Of a stretch of DNA of 64,000 nt, positions 29,875-38,460 are shown piece by piece. The first letter of the stretch is position 1, and each line of letters begins with the position of its first letter. Under the pieces are notes generated by a model. It saw nothing but the letters and a program-made list of their open reading frames with translations. It was not told where the DNA came from and ran no database searches. Source of the stretch: Candidatus Hydrogenedentota bacterium (GTDB taxonomy: Bacteria; Hydrogenedentota; Hydrogenedentia; Hydrogenedentales; CAITNO01); the NCBI GenBank assembly GCA_903893795.1, contig CAITNO010000027.1, positions 1 through 64,000 on the forward strand. The letters are read 5' to 3'. Both the position numbers and the translations under genes were made by a program.

Positions 29875-30834
29875 ATGGAGATGCAGTACTTGCTGTTGGC
29901 CGCAATCCTTTGGGGAGGTGTTTCTGTAGCGCCAGCGGTCGAACCGAAGCGTGCAACAAAGGAATCACTTGTCGGCACGTGGGTTAAGGAACGCGCGTCC
30001 AACGCCGATGAATTCTACGTGGAATCCTTGAAGTGGGATATCTCCGTAACATTCCAAACTGATGGGAAGTTTGTGTGGCATGCCATTCGCAGGGAGCATT
30101 TCACGGACAAGAATGGCAAAGATGTTTCGGTAAAAGGCACATATTCGGTAAAGGGTGGCGGGATTACTTACCGATTTGACAATCCCTCGCCGGAAGCGTG
30201 GAAGGAACTGCCAAAGTTCATTGCGTGCTTCCCCAAGAAAACCGGGGGATACCACGGCACATACTTCATAGATGATGATACCCTTTGTCTGTCGGCCGAG
30301 AAGATTGGCACCATCTTCGAACGCAAGATCGAGAAAACCGAAACAGCCAAGACCTCCGCATCCGAGGCCGGCAACAAACCGGTTGATGCGTTCCCGTCGG
30401 CCGATTCCAAACCCACAACAACGGGCTCACTCCTTGGGGCTTGGGTCATGACACAAGCAAAGAAGGAAGGCTACGTGTACCCTGCGGGTGAGTACTGGGA
30501 CATAATGGTGAGTTTTCAATCGAATGGTCGCTTTGACTGGCATGCAATTAAGAAATTCCTGCCTTCCGACAATCACGGCACAGACGTGTCAGCTACGGGA
30601 ACTTATTCAATCGATGGTTCTTTGATCACCTATCAATTTGACAAGCCTTCACCGGAAGTATCGGAGCACTTGTCGAAATTCTTCGACTTTCAGCCTGAAC
30701 AACTTCGCGGCCAACATGCCTTTCTACTTCCGGGTAGCGCCCTGCTCTTGGCGAATGAGGAGGGCAGATACTGCTTCTATTTCATACGGAAAGCGAAAGG
30801 GGCAGCAGTGAGTTCCAAGACACAAGGACAATGA
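29875..30834 (+). CDS. Secreted protein with two copies of a lipocalin-like domain
   Basis: 319 residues with a signal peptide (about 1-21, ending APAVE). The mature part is a tandem duplication. Copy 1 (about 30-155) has LVGTWVKE, WDISVTFQTDGKFVWHAI, DVSVKGTYSVKGGGITYRFD and NPSPEAWKELPKF. Copy 2 (about 190-310) has LLGAWVMT, WDIMVSFQSNGRFDWHAI, DVSATGTYSIDGSLITYQFD and KPSPEVSEHLSKF. The GTW...G.Y....I.Y pattern is that of lipocalin-like or copper-resistance-type small beta barrels that bind ligands. ATG 29875 has GGGGAGGA just upstream. Codon use is visibly less GC-rich than the lipid A cluster before it, which suggests later arrival. Confidence 0.75.
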   Translation: MEMQYLLLAAILWGGVSVAPAVEPKRATKESLVGTWVKERASNADEFYVESLKWDISVTFQTDGKFVWHAIRREHFTDKNGKDVSVKGTYSVKGGGITYRFDNPSPEAWKELPKFIACFPKKTGGYHGTYFIDDDTLCLSAEKIGTIFERKIEKTETAKTSASEAGNKPVDAFPSADSKPTTTGSLLGAWVMTQAKKEGYVYPAGEYWDIMVSFQSNGRFDWHAIKKFLPSDNHGTDVSATGTYSIDGSLITYQFDKPSPEVSEHLSKFFDFQPEQLRGQHAFLLPGSALLLANEEGRYCFYFIRKAKGAAVSSKTQGQ

Positions 30835-30921
30835 GACCCTCCTCAGGTTCATCGTGCCTGATTTGTTATGCGCCCTGGGCCAGCAGAAACGGAGCATCTT
30901 CAATCTTGTCGTGTTTGTTTT

Positions 30922-33402
30922 TCAACCCTGTCCATTCATTCCGTTCTTAACGGACAAATCATAGTCACCCGGCGTGATGCGCCAGTCGCCATTCTGTACC
31001 GGGATGGACTTTCGTTCCCTTCCCTTGGTAAAGATGGAATTCTCCCACCCCTTCATCTTCATGCGGAACACATGTTCCCGCTCCACAAGTTTCGTCAAGG
31101 GCGCCTCTGGCGTGCCGGTCAGGTCTTCGCGCAGGCGGTCCACATCGGCATAGACGGTAAGTTTGGCCTTGTTGCCGTCGACCTCCAAGAACACCACGCC
31201 GGTGCCGTCGTAATCGAAATAGGAGCATGACCCGACGGATACAATCTTCTTCGGGCTGTCGGGCAAGTCCATCGGTCGCCAGTCGGTGGGCCGCGCCTGC
31301 ATGTAGCAGTCGGGCGCGCAGAGCAGCGCGGCATTCCTGCCAAAGCTGAACGCGCCGGGCGGACAAACCACATCGTCGGCGGGCAGTTCCATGCGCGCGC
31401 CGCGCGGCAAACGGCGAAAGAGTTCCCCGGCGATCATGTGGCTCACGGCGCGCTCCGGCGTGTGGCGCAGGTTGAGGTAGTGCTGAGGCCAGTCGGGGTT
31501 CCACGCGGCCACGGCCCGTGCGTCGTATTGGAACTGGCTGGCCGCCTGCACGCCCAGCCCGCGGAACTGCCGCGCGAGCGCGGAGTAGGTGCTGATCTGA
31601 TGCAGGCTCCCCGCCGCGTCGAATTCGTAGACAAGCCGGGCCTTTTGGGCCAGGCATTTCTCCAGGTCCCAGTCTTTCGTTTCGGCGATGAGGTTCTTGG
31701 CGTCATTGACCGGCGTGGGCGGCAGCCCGCCGGGGTAATTGCCGATGGTAAAGGCTTCGGCGCGGCTGTCGGCGATGGCGCGGACGACGTCGGGATAACT
31801 GGACCACCAGGTGCGGAAGTACGCGATGGGCTGTTTCGCGCCCGTGTCACGCATGGCGCCAATCATCGTGTCGATATAGCGCCGGAGGGTGTCGTAGCGG
31901 AACCACGCATACATGTCGCCGGTGCGCCAGGCCGGGTCGGGCGCGAAGCGTTCCCAGGCCACCCGCGCACCGTCGAGGCCGCGCAGGTTGCTCGCGGGGT
32001 CCTCGCCGTAGGCGTTGCCGGGCTCACGCTTGCGCAGTTGCTCCAGCGTCCAGTAGTCGGGCTCGTTGATGATTTCGAAGAGCGCCAGACAGGGCTCGTC
32101 CGCAAGGCGCTTGCCGGTATGCGGGTTCTGGTGCGCCAGGAACTGGCGCAGGTAGTTGGCCTGGGCCGGCCAGCGTTCGGGCCACAGGCCCATGGACTGC
32201 TTGGGCGTTTCGAGGGAAAAGCTTCCGGGCCGCTGGTTCGGGCCGTTCCACCAAGCGATGGGCGTGAGCATGAGATAGATGCCGCGCCGGTCGCACTCAG
32301 CCACAATGCGGTCGAGCAGGTCCAGATGCTCGTTGGGCACCAGGTTTCCGTCCCCGTCGGAGATTTCGCGGTCAAACACATGAATGCGCACAATGTCGAT
32401 GTTCATGCGTTCGAGGTCGTCAAAGTCGTCGTCGATGGCCTGCGCGTGATTGACACCGGCCTTGCGCAGGCTTTCATACTGTCCCCAGCTTTGGGTGTAG
32501 TAATTGACACCCCAGAGCGCCGCCTCGGTGCTGTCGGGATAGCGCAGCACGCCGCCGTCCACATACAGCGGCTGTAGCGGCCTGGGCCGCGGCCCCACAG
32601 TCCCGGCGGGCGCGCGGTCGGACTCCTTCTGCGTGGGCAGGTCGAAATAGCGGGCGGGCAGTTCGGCCTTGTCCCCGGCGAGGAGTAGCACCGGTGTGCG
32701 GTAGAGGCCGCCGCCCCAGCTTTGATTGTGCACCGCCACATACAGCGTGTTGGTCTTGCCCCAGCGCACCGCCTTGTCGGGCACGGCATATTCGCGTAGC
32801 TTGTCCCAGCCCGTGGTCGCGCCGATGCGCTGGCCGTTGAGGAAGGTGACGTCATTGTCGTCCACGGCGGCGATATGCACCCACAGCGGCGTGCCGCGCA
32901 GGCTTTCGGGGATGTCTATCCGCACCCGCAGCCAGGTGACGCCCAGTTCCGCAATGGTCTCGGGCACCTGTGCCGCCTTCCATGGAGCGTCATCACCGGG
33001 CGGTGCGCCGATGTCCTCGTACCGCAGTTCTTTGCCCGCATAGTGGGACTCCCAGGGCAGCACGGACAGGTCCATGGCCGCGGGCAGGGGGCAGCTGGTC
33101 TCGGCCTCGCCCAGCCGTACATTCAGCGTCGCCGACGATATCTGCGGGTCGCGGTCCAGGTCGACGATGTACAGCGCCGAGGCGCCGCCTCCGCCGAGGT
33201 CGGGCGGCGAAGTCACGCCGGTGATGTGGGCGCTGTGGGTGGAGAACTCGGGCTTCATGCCCGGTTCCGCGCCCGAAACCAGCGCCATGACGCGCACCTT
33301 GAACAGGTCGCCGGTAAAGACCGGGAAAGTCGACACATTCGGCGCGGCGTACGAGGACACTGTGGCGCATACAAGCATCGCAGGCAGCAGGAGTCGGCGC
33401 AT
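30922..33402 (-). CDS. Secreted GH5-like glycoside hydrolase with N-terminal beta-sandwich domains
   Basis: 826-residue exported enzyme (signal peptide 1-19, SSYAA). The first 250 residues form beta-sandwich modules, the second of jelly-roll galactose-binding type (TWLRVRIDIPESLRGTPLWV, DDNDVTFLNGQRIGAT). The TIM-barrel domain (about 285-640) shows clan GH-A features: FDDLERMNIDIVRIHVFD, a Glu pair in LALFEIINEPDYW (acid/base of GH5-type enzymes) and Trp/Tyr-rich loops. The nucleophile Glu is probably in RLVYEFDAAGS, which is inference. The C-terminal 150 residues are another beta domain. Natural substrate is a plant- or algal-type glycan of unknown kind. Confidence 0.83.
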   Translation of the reverse strand: MRRLLLPAMLVCATVSSYAAPNVSTFPVFTGDLFKVRVMALVSGAEPGMKPEFSTHSAHITGVTSPPDLGGGGASALYIVDLDRDPQISSATLNVRLGEAETSCPLPAAMDLSVLPWESHYAGKELRYEDIGAPPGDDAPWKAAQVPETIAELGVTWLRVRIDIPESLRGTPLWVHIAAVDDNDVTFLNGQRIGATTGWDKLREYAVPDKAVRWGKTNTLYVAVHNQSWGGGLYRTPVLLLAGDKAELPARYFDLPTQKESDRAPAGTVGPRPRPLQPLYVDGGVLRYPDSTEAALWGVNYYTQSWGQYESLRKAGVNHAQAIDDDFDDLERMNIDIVRIHVFDREISDGDGNLVPNEHLDLLDRIVAECDRRGIYLMLTPIAWWNGPNQRPGSFSLETPKQSMGLWPERWPAQANYLRQFLAHQNPHTGKRLADEPCLALFEIINEPDYWTLEQLRKREPGNAYGEDPASNLRGLDGARVAWERFAPDPAWRTGDMYAWFRYDTLRRYIDTMIGAMRDTGAKQPIAYFRTWWSSYPDVVRAIADSRAEAFTIGNYPGGLPPTPVNDAKNLIAETKDWDLEKCLAQKARLVYEFDAAGSLHQISTYSALARQFRGLGVQAASQFQYDARAVAAWNPDWPQHYLNLRHTPERAVSHMIAGELFRRLPRGARMELPADDVVCPPGAFSFGRNAALLCAPDCYMQARPTDWRPMDLPDSPKKIVSVGSCSYFDYDGTGVVFLEVDGNKAKLTVYADVDRLREDLTGTPEAPLTKLVEREHVFRMKMKGWENSIFTKGRERKSIPVQNGDWRITPGDYDLSVKNGMNGQG

Positions 33403-33521
33403 GGGAAATCATCTCCGGCGGACGGTTGTTACGACTCGGTTATTATCGGTTGCCGCAGCGCCGGTGTCAATGCACCCCTTCCTTTTCATACAATGGCCGT
33501 AACACTGTCAGGAGAGCCTAT

Positions 33522-34850
33522 ATGCTGAAGAAACTCATTGCCGTTATTGCGACCCTTTGGGGCGCCACCGGGCTTGTTGCCGGCGTGGTGCTGGGTGTCT
33601 ACATGCACCGGCAGATCAACCATCCCTTCTACTTCCTGCTGCCCTTTGTGGTGCTGGGTGCCCTCGGACTCGTACCGGCGAGCCTGATACTGCTGCTCCT
33701 GCGGCCTGGAACGTGGAAGAAAAGGCTGGCCGTGGTGGCAGCCTACGCCGCCGTGATCACGCTGGCCATCGGCGGGCCGGCCGCATGGCGGAACTATTAC
33801 GAAACACCGCGCAACGGGGGACCCTATCTCGTGTGGTCCGATGACCCCAAGACCACGGTGACTGTGTGCTGGACCGCCGAGCAAAGCGCGCCTGCCCGCG
33901 TGGAATATGCGGCGGAGGGGTCTTCCGAGTGGAAAGCCACGGACAGCGGCGCCACCCACTATCCCAAGGTCAAACTTGCGGCCCTGCTGCCGGGCACGAA
34001 GTACCGCTACCGCATTCCCGCGCTGGGCGGCCAGGAATATCCCTTCCAGACCGCGCCGGCCGCGCCGGAAGACTTTTCCTTTGCGGTCTATGGCGACAAC
34101 CGCCATGCGGGCGGTTTTTCCTGGCACAGTTCGGTGATACGGGAGATGCAGCATCAGGACGTGCAGGCGCATTTCCGCTTTGTGCTCAACTCGGGCGACA
34201 TCGTGGAGCGGCCCGGCAAGGGCCATGGCTGGCAGTGGGCCACCTTCCTGCGCGACATCACGCCGCTGGCCGCCTCGCGGCCCTATGAGGTGAGCCTGGG
34301 CAACCACGAGTCGGGCGGCGACCCCGAGCCCTTCGCCGAGTATTTCGATTACGGCCACCCCGAACACTGGCGCGTGTTCGACTATGCCGGCGTCCATTTC
34401 ATCATGCTTTCCACCGAGGACAATCTTGACCCCGGCAGCCCCCAGTTCTCCTGGATGGAACAGGCGCTGGACAACAAACCGGCCGACACGCGCTTCACCG
34501 TGGTCACCATGCACAAGCCGATGCTGACCCATGACCCCCGTGAGCGCTACAACGAACCCGGCCGACGCGGACAGCTTGAACCACTCTTCGCCGCAAAGGG
34601 CGTTGATATCGTCTTTGCCGGCCATGTCCACTCCTATGAACACCATCACCTGCCCTCCTTTGAGCACGTGATCACGGGGGGCGGCGGCGTGCTCCTCTGG
34701 GCCAAGCCCGTGCCGGGACCGGAAACGGTCAAGACCGAGACGGTCTGGCATTTCTGCGCGGTGGACGTGAAGGGCAAAACCATGTCGGTGCGCGCCCTGC
34801 GCACCGACGGCAGCGTCATCGACGCTTTCGAGGTGCAGAGCAAGAAGTAG
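33522..34850 (+). CDS. Membrane-anchored purple-acid-phosphatase-like metallophosphoesterase
   Basis: 442 residues. Three N-terminal membrane helices (about 5-27, 35-58, 66-85) are followed by a fibronectin-like N-terminal domain of purple acid phosphatases (GPYLVWSDDPKTTVTVCWTA) and the catalytic domain. Metal-binding motifs: VYGDNRH, NSGDIVERPG, SLGNHESGG, VTMHKPMLTHDP and FAGHVHSYEHH. The order GDN, GD, GNHE, H, GHxH fits the family. Likely a periplasmic phosphatase or phosphodiesterase. AGGAG lies 7-8 nt before ATG 33522, and the reading frame upstream of it has no coding character. It is divergent from the glycoside hydrolase with about 120 bp between the starts. Confidence 0.87.
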   Translation: MLKKLIAVIATLWGATGLVAGVVLGVYMHRQINHPFYFLLPFVVLGALGLVPASLILLLLRPGTWKKRLAVVAAYAAVITLAIGGPAAWRNYYETPRNGGPYLVWSDDPKTTVTVCWTAEQSAPARVEYAAEGSSEWKATDSGATHYPKVKLAALLPGTKYRYRIPALGGQEYPFQTAPAAPEDFSFAVYGDNRHAGGFSWHSSVIREMQHQDVQAHFRFVLNSGDIVERPGKGHGWQWATFLRDITPLAASRPYEVSLGNHESGGDPEPFAEYFDYGHPEHWRVFDYAGVHFIMLSTEDNLDPGSPQFSWMEQALDNKPADTRFTVVTMHKPMLTHDPRERYNEPGRRGQLEPLFAAKGVDIVFAGHVHSYEHHHLPSFEHVITGGGGVLLWAKPVPGPETVKTETVWHFCAVDVKGKTMSVRALRTDGSVIDAFEVQSKK

Positions 34851-35021
34851 CCCACGGGGTCTCTGGGATGAACAAGAAGGCAAGGAATGTCTGGTGATGC
34901 TTCGTCTGAATCTTCTGCGAAGCCCTAGGGTTGGCCGGATTCTTTGACCGTTCCGGCGCTGCTGTGCTACCATTCCGATGGTCTAACCTGCGTATTTTCA
35001 AGGGTTTTCTGAGGATTCATC

Positions 35022-37025
35022 ATGCTCGGCATCAGCGGCGGCAACCTTTCCTCTTCCGCCATGCACCAACCCAAAGGCTCGGCATGGGTGGTGTATAAGC
35101 GGCTGCTGGGCTATGCCTGGCGATACAAGGCCCGGCTCATGACCTCCATGACGCTGGCGGTCGTAATCGCCGTCTCCTTCGGCGCCATGCTGGTGACCGT
35201 CGGCACGGTGATCAAGCTCACCTTCTACACGCCGCCCACGGCCGCCGAACTGGCCACCCCCCCGCTGGACGGCCACGGCAAGTCCCTTATCAAGGAAGAC
35301 CCGGCAGAGAAGATGTGCCGGGACATCCAGGAATACTCCGAGAGCCTGCGCGGCTATGTGGGCTGGGCGCCCTCCGGACTGGACGAGCGATTCCGCGCGC
35401 TGGTGGCGGCGATGCGCGCCGACCGCATGCGCGCGCTCATGATTTCCTGCCTGCTGGTGACGCTGCTGGCCCTGTTTGTGAACGTGGCCCGCTTCTTCCA
35501 GGAATACCTGGCGGCCACCGTCGGCGCGCGCGTCACGACCGACGTGGGCAAGGACATGTACGAGAACCTGATGCGCCAGTCCATGGGCTTCTTCGAGTCG
35601 CGCCCCTCGGGCGAGATTCTGGCCCGCTTCAACAACGACATGTTCATGGTTAACCGCGGCCTGGAGGGCGTGTTCATCAAGATGATGCGCGAGCCCATCA
35701 AGATTCTCATCCTGCTGGCGGTGGCGGTGAGCGTGGACTGGCAGTTGACCATCGTGGGCGTGTGCGTGCTGCCCGTGGTGCTCTACGCGCTGATGTTCAT
35801 CGGCATGAAGATGCGCAAAAGCGTGCGCCGCTCGCTGCAGAAGATCGCCTCCATGACCTCCGTGGTGAATGAGACGGTGCGCGGCATCGCCATCATCAAG
35901 GGCTACAACATGGAGGAGTATGAAATCGGCCGGGTGCGCGGCGAAATCAACAAACTGCGCCAGTTCCTGTACAAGATGGGGCGCCTCCAGGCCGCCACGG
36001 GTCCGACCACCGAGTTTCTGCTGGTGCTGGGCGTGGTGGGCTTTGTGCTCTTCAGCGGGCGCCGCGTCGAGGCGGGCCTGCTCGATGCGGGCGACCTTGC
36101 CAAACTCTATTTTGCGCTGGCGATGATGCTCGATCCGGTGCGCAAGATGTCGGACGTGAACAATCTGGTGCAGACCAGCGTGGCCAGCGCCGAGCGCTGC
36201 TTTGAGATGGTCGACATCACGCCGGACATCGTCGAGCCGCCCGATGCGGTGGAGATGGCTCCGCTGCGCGACGCCATCCGCTTCGAAAATGTGTCCTTCT
36301 CCTACAACGGCACCGACACGGTAATCCGCGACCTGTCGCTGGAGATCAAGAAGGGCCAGATGGTCGCCCTGGTGGGCTCCAGCGGCGCGGGCAAGAGCAC
36401 CATGGCCAAGCTGGTGCCCCGCTTCTACGACGTGAGCGCGGGACGCATCACCATAGACGGGATGGACATCCGCAACGCCACCTTCCACAGCCTGCGCGAG
36501 CAGATGAGCATCGTGACCCAGGACACCGTCCTGTTTGCCGAGTCAGTGCGTGCCAACATCGCCTTCGGCCGGACCGAATACTCTGACGACCGCGTGCGCG
36601 ACGCGGCGCGGGCGGCCAATGCGGACGGGTTTGTGGGCGCGCTGTCCGAAGGCTACGACAGCATGCTGAGCGATTCGGGCGGCAATCTTTCGGGCGGCCA
36701 GCGCCAGCGGCTCGCCATTGCGCGCGCCATCATCAAGGACCCGGCCATTCTCATCCTCGACGAGGCGACCTCAAGCCTCGATTCCGAAAGCGAGCGGCTG
36801 ATCCAGGACGCGCTGGACCACTTTGTCGCCGGGCGCACGACCATTGTCATCGCGCACCGCCTGTCCACCATCCGCCGCGCCGACCGCATTGTGGTGATGG
36901 ACGGCGGCCGCATCGCCGAAGAGGGCACGCACGACGAACTCATCGCCCGCGGCGGCATCTACCGGCGGCTGCACGACACCCAGTTCAGAAACGAGACCGA
37001 CAGCACCCCCGGTGCCGCCAAATGA
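35022..37025 (+). CDS. MsbA-like ABC exporter (fused membrane and ATPase domains)
   Basis: 667-residue half-transporter. The membrane domain (about 25-380) has six helices; between the first and second there is an unusually long outside insert of about 90 residues (FYTPPTAAELATPP to the helix before RALMISCLLVTLLALFVNVA). The ATPase domain (about 420-650) has Walker A GSSGAGKST (about 452), Q-loop SIVTQDTVLFAESV, signature [14 protein letters not shown], Walker B ILILDEATSSLD and switch His VIAHRLSTI. Sequence features fit lipid A or other lipid flippases of the MsbA group; given the lipid A genes nearby, lipid transport is a fair guess. The stop overlaps the start of the next gene by ATGA. 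Confidence 0.9.
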   Translation: MLGISGGNLSSSAMHQPKGSAWVVYKRLLGYAWRYKARLMTSMTLAVVIAVSFGAMLVTVGTVIKLTFYTPPTAAELATPPLDGHGKSLIKEDPAEKMCRDIQEYSESLRGYVGWAPSGLDERFRALVAAMRADRMRALMISCLLVTLLALFVNVARFFQEYLAATVGARVTTDVGKDMYENLMRQSMGFFESRPSGEILARFNNDMFMVNRGLEGVFIKMMREPIKILILLAVAVSVDWQLTIVGVCVLPVVLYALMFIGMKMRKSVRRSLQKIASMTSVVNETVRGIAIIKGYNMEEYEIGRVRGEINKLRQFLYKMGRLQAATGPTTEFLLVLGVVGFVLFSGRRVEAGLLDAGDLAKLYFALAMMLDPVRKMSDVNNLVQTSVASAERCFEMVDITPDIVEPPDAVEMAPLRDAIRFENVSFSYNGTDTVIRDLSLEIKKGQMVALVGSSGAGKSTMAKLVPRFYDVSAGRITIDGMDIRNATFHSLREQMSIVTQDTVLFAESVRANIAFGRTEYSDDRVRDAARAANADGFVGALSEGYDSMLSDSGGNLSGGQRQRLAIARAIIKDPAILILDEATSSLDSESERLIQDALDHFVAGRTTIVIAHRLSTIRRADRIVVMDGGRIAEEGTHDELIARGGIYRRLHDTQFRNETDSTPGAAK

Positions 37026-37774
37026 GCAGGCGCGCGGCGGCAGTTTGCGCCGTGCTGGCCCTGGGAGCGGCCGTGCTGGCGATAGCATGCCTCCACCCGA
37101 CTCCGACTCCGCCTGAGACCCCAAAAGCGCCCCAGGAGGCGCCCACGGCGCCCGCGGCGCCGCCTGCAACGCCACCACCACCCGCACCGGCACCTTCCAC
37201 TGCCGAAAAGCACACGCCCACCGTCACCGCCACGCTGACCGCCGTGTCGCTGTCCGACGCCAAGCCGCTGGCCGGGATGGTTCCCATCATCACGCTGGAA
37301 CCCAACGCCTTTGACGAACCGCTTGCGCACGGCGACCCGACCGGCGCCGACGGTGTGTGCAAATTTGCCTTTCCCGCCGACCGCAAGGTCTGTCTGCGCG
37401 TGTGGGACCCCAAGCTGGACTATTTTCCCAACAATTACTTCGACGTGCTGCCCGGGGATGAAGACTCGGCCACCGAGGGCGCCATTGCCATGGCCCGGTC
37501 CGCATCGCTGCACGCGCTGCTGCTGCGTCCCGACGGCGCCCCCGCCGCGGACGAAGCGGTGCACATGATGATGTTTCACCCCAAGCTCGGACCCTGGTGG
37601 CCCAGCGAGTCAAAGACAGACAGCGGCGGCGCCGTTGCCTTCGAAAAAGTACCCCCCGGCATGTTTGCCGTGCAGATGGAATGCCCCTCGGGCCGCATGC
37701 GCGCCGAGGATGTCACCCTGCTCCCTGGAGAATCGGGCGACCTCGGCCCAATCACCCTGGCCCCGGCGCAGTAA
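37022..37774 (+). CDS. Lipoprotein with Pro-rich linker and carboxypeptidase-regulatory-like beta domain
   Basis: 250 residues. Leader with lipobox (VLAIAC), a Pro/Ala-rich linker (about 25-60), then one or two Ig-like beta domains (about 65-245) with the pattern typical of carboxypeptidase-regulatory-like modules: ADGVCKFAFPADRKVCLRVW and SLHALLLRPDGAPAADEAVH, then GGAVAFEKVPPGMFAVQMEC. Translationally coupled to the MsbA-like exporter by a 4-bp overlap, so it may be an accessory lipoprotein of that transporter; this link is inferred from position only. Confidence 0.72.
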   Translation: MSRRAAAVCAVLALGAAVLAIACLHPTPTPPETPKAPQEAPTAPAAPPATPPPPAPAPSTAEKHTPTVTATLTAVSLSDAKPLAGMVPIITLEPNAFDEPLAHGDPTGADGVCKFAFPADRKVCLRVWDPKLDYFPNNYFDVLPGDEDSATEGAIAMARSASLHALLLRPDGAPAADEAVHMMMFHPKLGPWWPSESKTDSGGAVAFEKVPPGMFAVQMECPSGRMRAEDVTLLPGESGDLGPITLAPAQ

Positions 37775-37781
37775 ACACCAC

Positions 37782-37897
37782 CGTCATTGCGAGCTTGTAT
37801 TCGTCATTGCGAGCGAAGCGCGGCAATCTCGCTCTCGCGATGGCCCAGACGTGGGGGGATGGTTTCAAGAGATTGCCGCGCTTCGCTCGCAATGACG
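37782..37897. repeat. 116-bp hairpin repeat, copy A
   Basis: Near-identical to copy B (about four differences in 116 bp, same orientation). It contains a perfect inverted repeat: left arm 37802-37830, right arm 37869-37897, 29 bp each, beginning CGTCATTGCGAGCGAAGCGC, around a 38-nt loop. A half-arm (CGTCATTGCGAGCTTGTATT) precedes it at 37782-37801. It lies 7 nt after the lipoprotein stop and 26 nt past the 3' end of the GIY-YIG gene. Confidence 0.9.
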
Positions 37898-37923
37898 TGG
37901 CCGGTTTGGGTTGTAAGCCCTCA

Positions 37924-38211
37924 TTAAAGGTCATCGTACAAGTCCCGCCATTCAGGATTCATATCTTCGATTAGTGTAATCTTCTTTGCCCGCGACCCGG
38001 CCTTGATGTGTTTCTCAGCCTCGATGGCCTGCATCATAGTGGGAAAGTGTTCTGTATATACGAGCTTGCTCAGCTTGTACTTGCTGCTGAATACGCCTCC
38101 CCGCCCTTGTTTGTGCGCATAGATCCGCGAAGAAAGATCCGACGTTACGCCGGTGTAAAGGACCGTGTTCCCCTTGTTGGTGATGATGTAGACACAGGGA
38201 TCCTTTGCCAT
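37924..38211 (-). CDS. Small GIY-YIG nuclease-domain protein
   Basis: 95 residues forming a single GIY-YIG domain of the UvrC-like/URI type. Motifs: VYI at 7-9 (GIY strand), LYTGVTSDLSSRI at 18-30 (YIG strand and conserved Arg29), and Glu64 or Glu66 in QAIEAEKHIK as likely metal ligand. The C-terminus (LIEDMNPEWRDLYDDL) is typical for these short stand-alone proteins. Such proteins have an endonuclease fold but their targets are mostly unknown. GAGTGCGAG-type upstream sequence includes AAGGAG before ATG. The gene is bracketed on both sides by the 116-bp hairpin repeats, with only 26 and 127 bp between. Confidence 0.88.
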   Translation of the reverse strand: MAKDPCVYIITNKGNTVLYTGVTSDLSSRIYAHKQGRGGVFSSKYKLSKLVYTEHFPTMMQAIEAEKHIKAGSRAKKITLIEDMNPEWRDLYDDL

Positions 38212-38338
38212 CTCGCACTCCTTTCAGAGTTTAAGACATGCCAAGCCACGCCAGCACATTAACTCTAAACCCGCGGCGTGGCAAGAGTGTCTCCTCAAGG
38301 GACCAGCAACATTCTGCCGTTTTAGAACGAAAGGCACC

Positions 38339-38454
38339 CGTCATTGCGAGCTTGTATTCGTCATTGCGAGCGAAGCGCGGCAATCTCGGTCTCGCGATGG
38401 CCCAGACGTTGGGGTATGGTTTCAAGAGCTTGCCGCGCTTCGCTCGCAATGACG
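38339..38454. repeat. 116-bp hairpin repeat, copy B
   Basis: Same length, orientation and layout as copy A (half-arm, 29-bp left arm from 38359, 38-nt loop, right arm ending at 38454). One mismatch falls in the stem (AAGAGC in place of AAGAGA) and three or so elsewhere. It lies 6 nt from the 3' end of the comM/yifB gene. Confidence 0.9.
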
Positions 38455-38460
38455 AACTTG

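Noticed and set aside
37782-38454. CRISPR array
   Set aside because: Only two direct repeats of 116 bp, 557 bp apart, with a gene between them and internal palindromes; this is not an array of short repeats and spacers.
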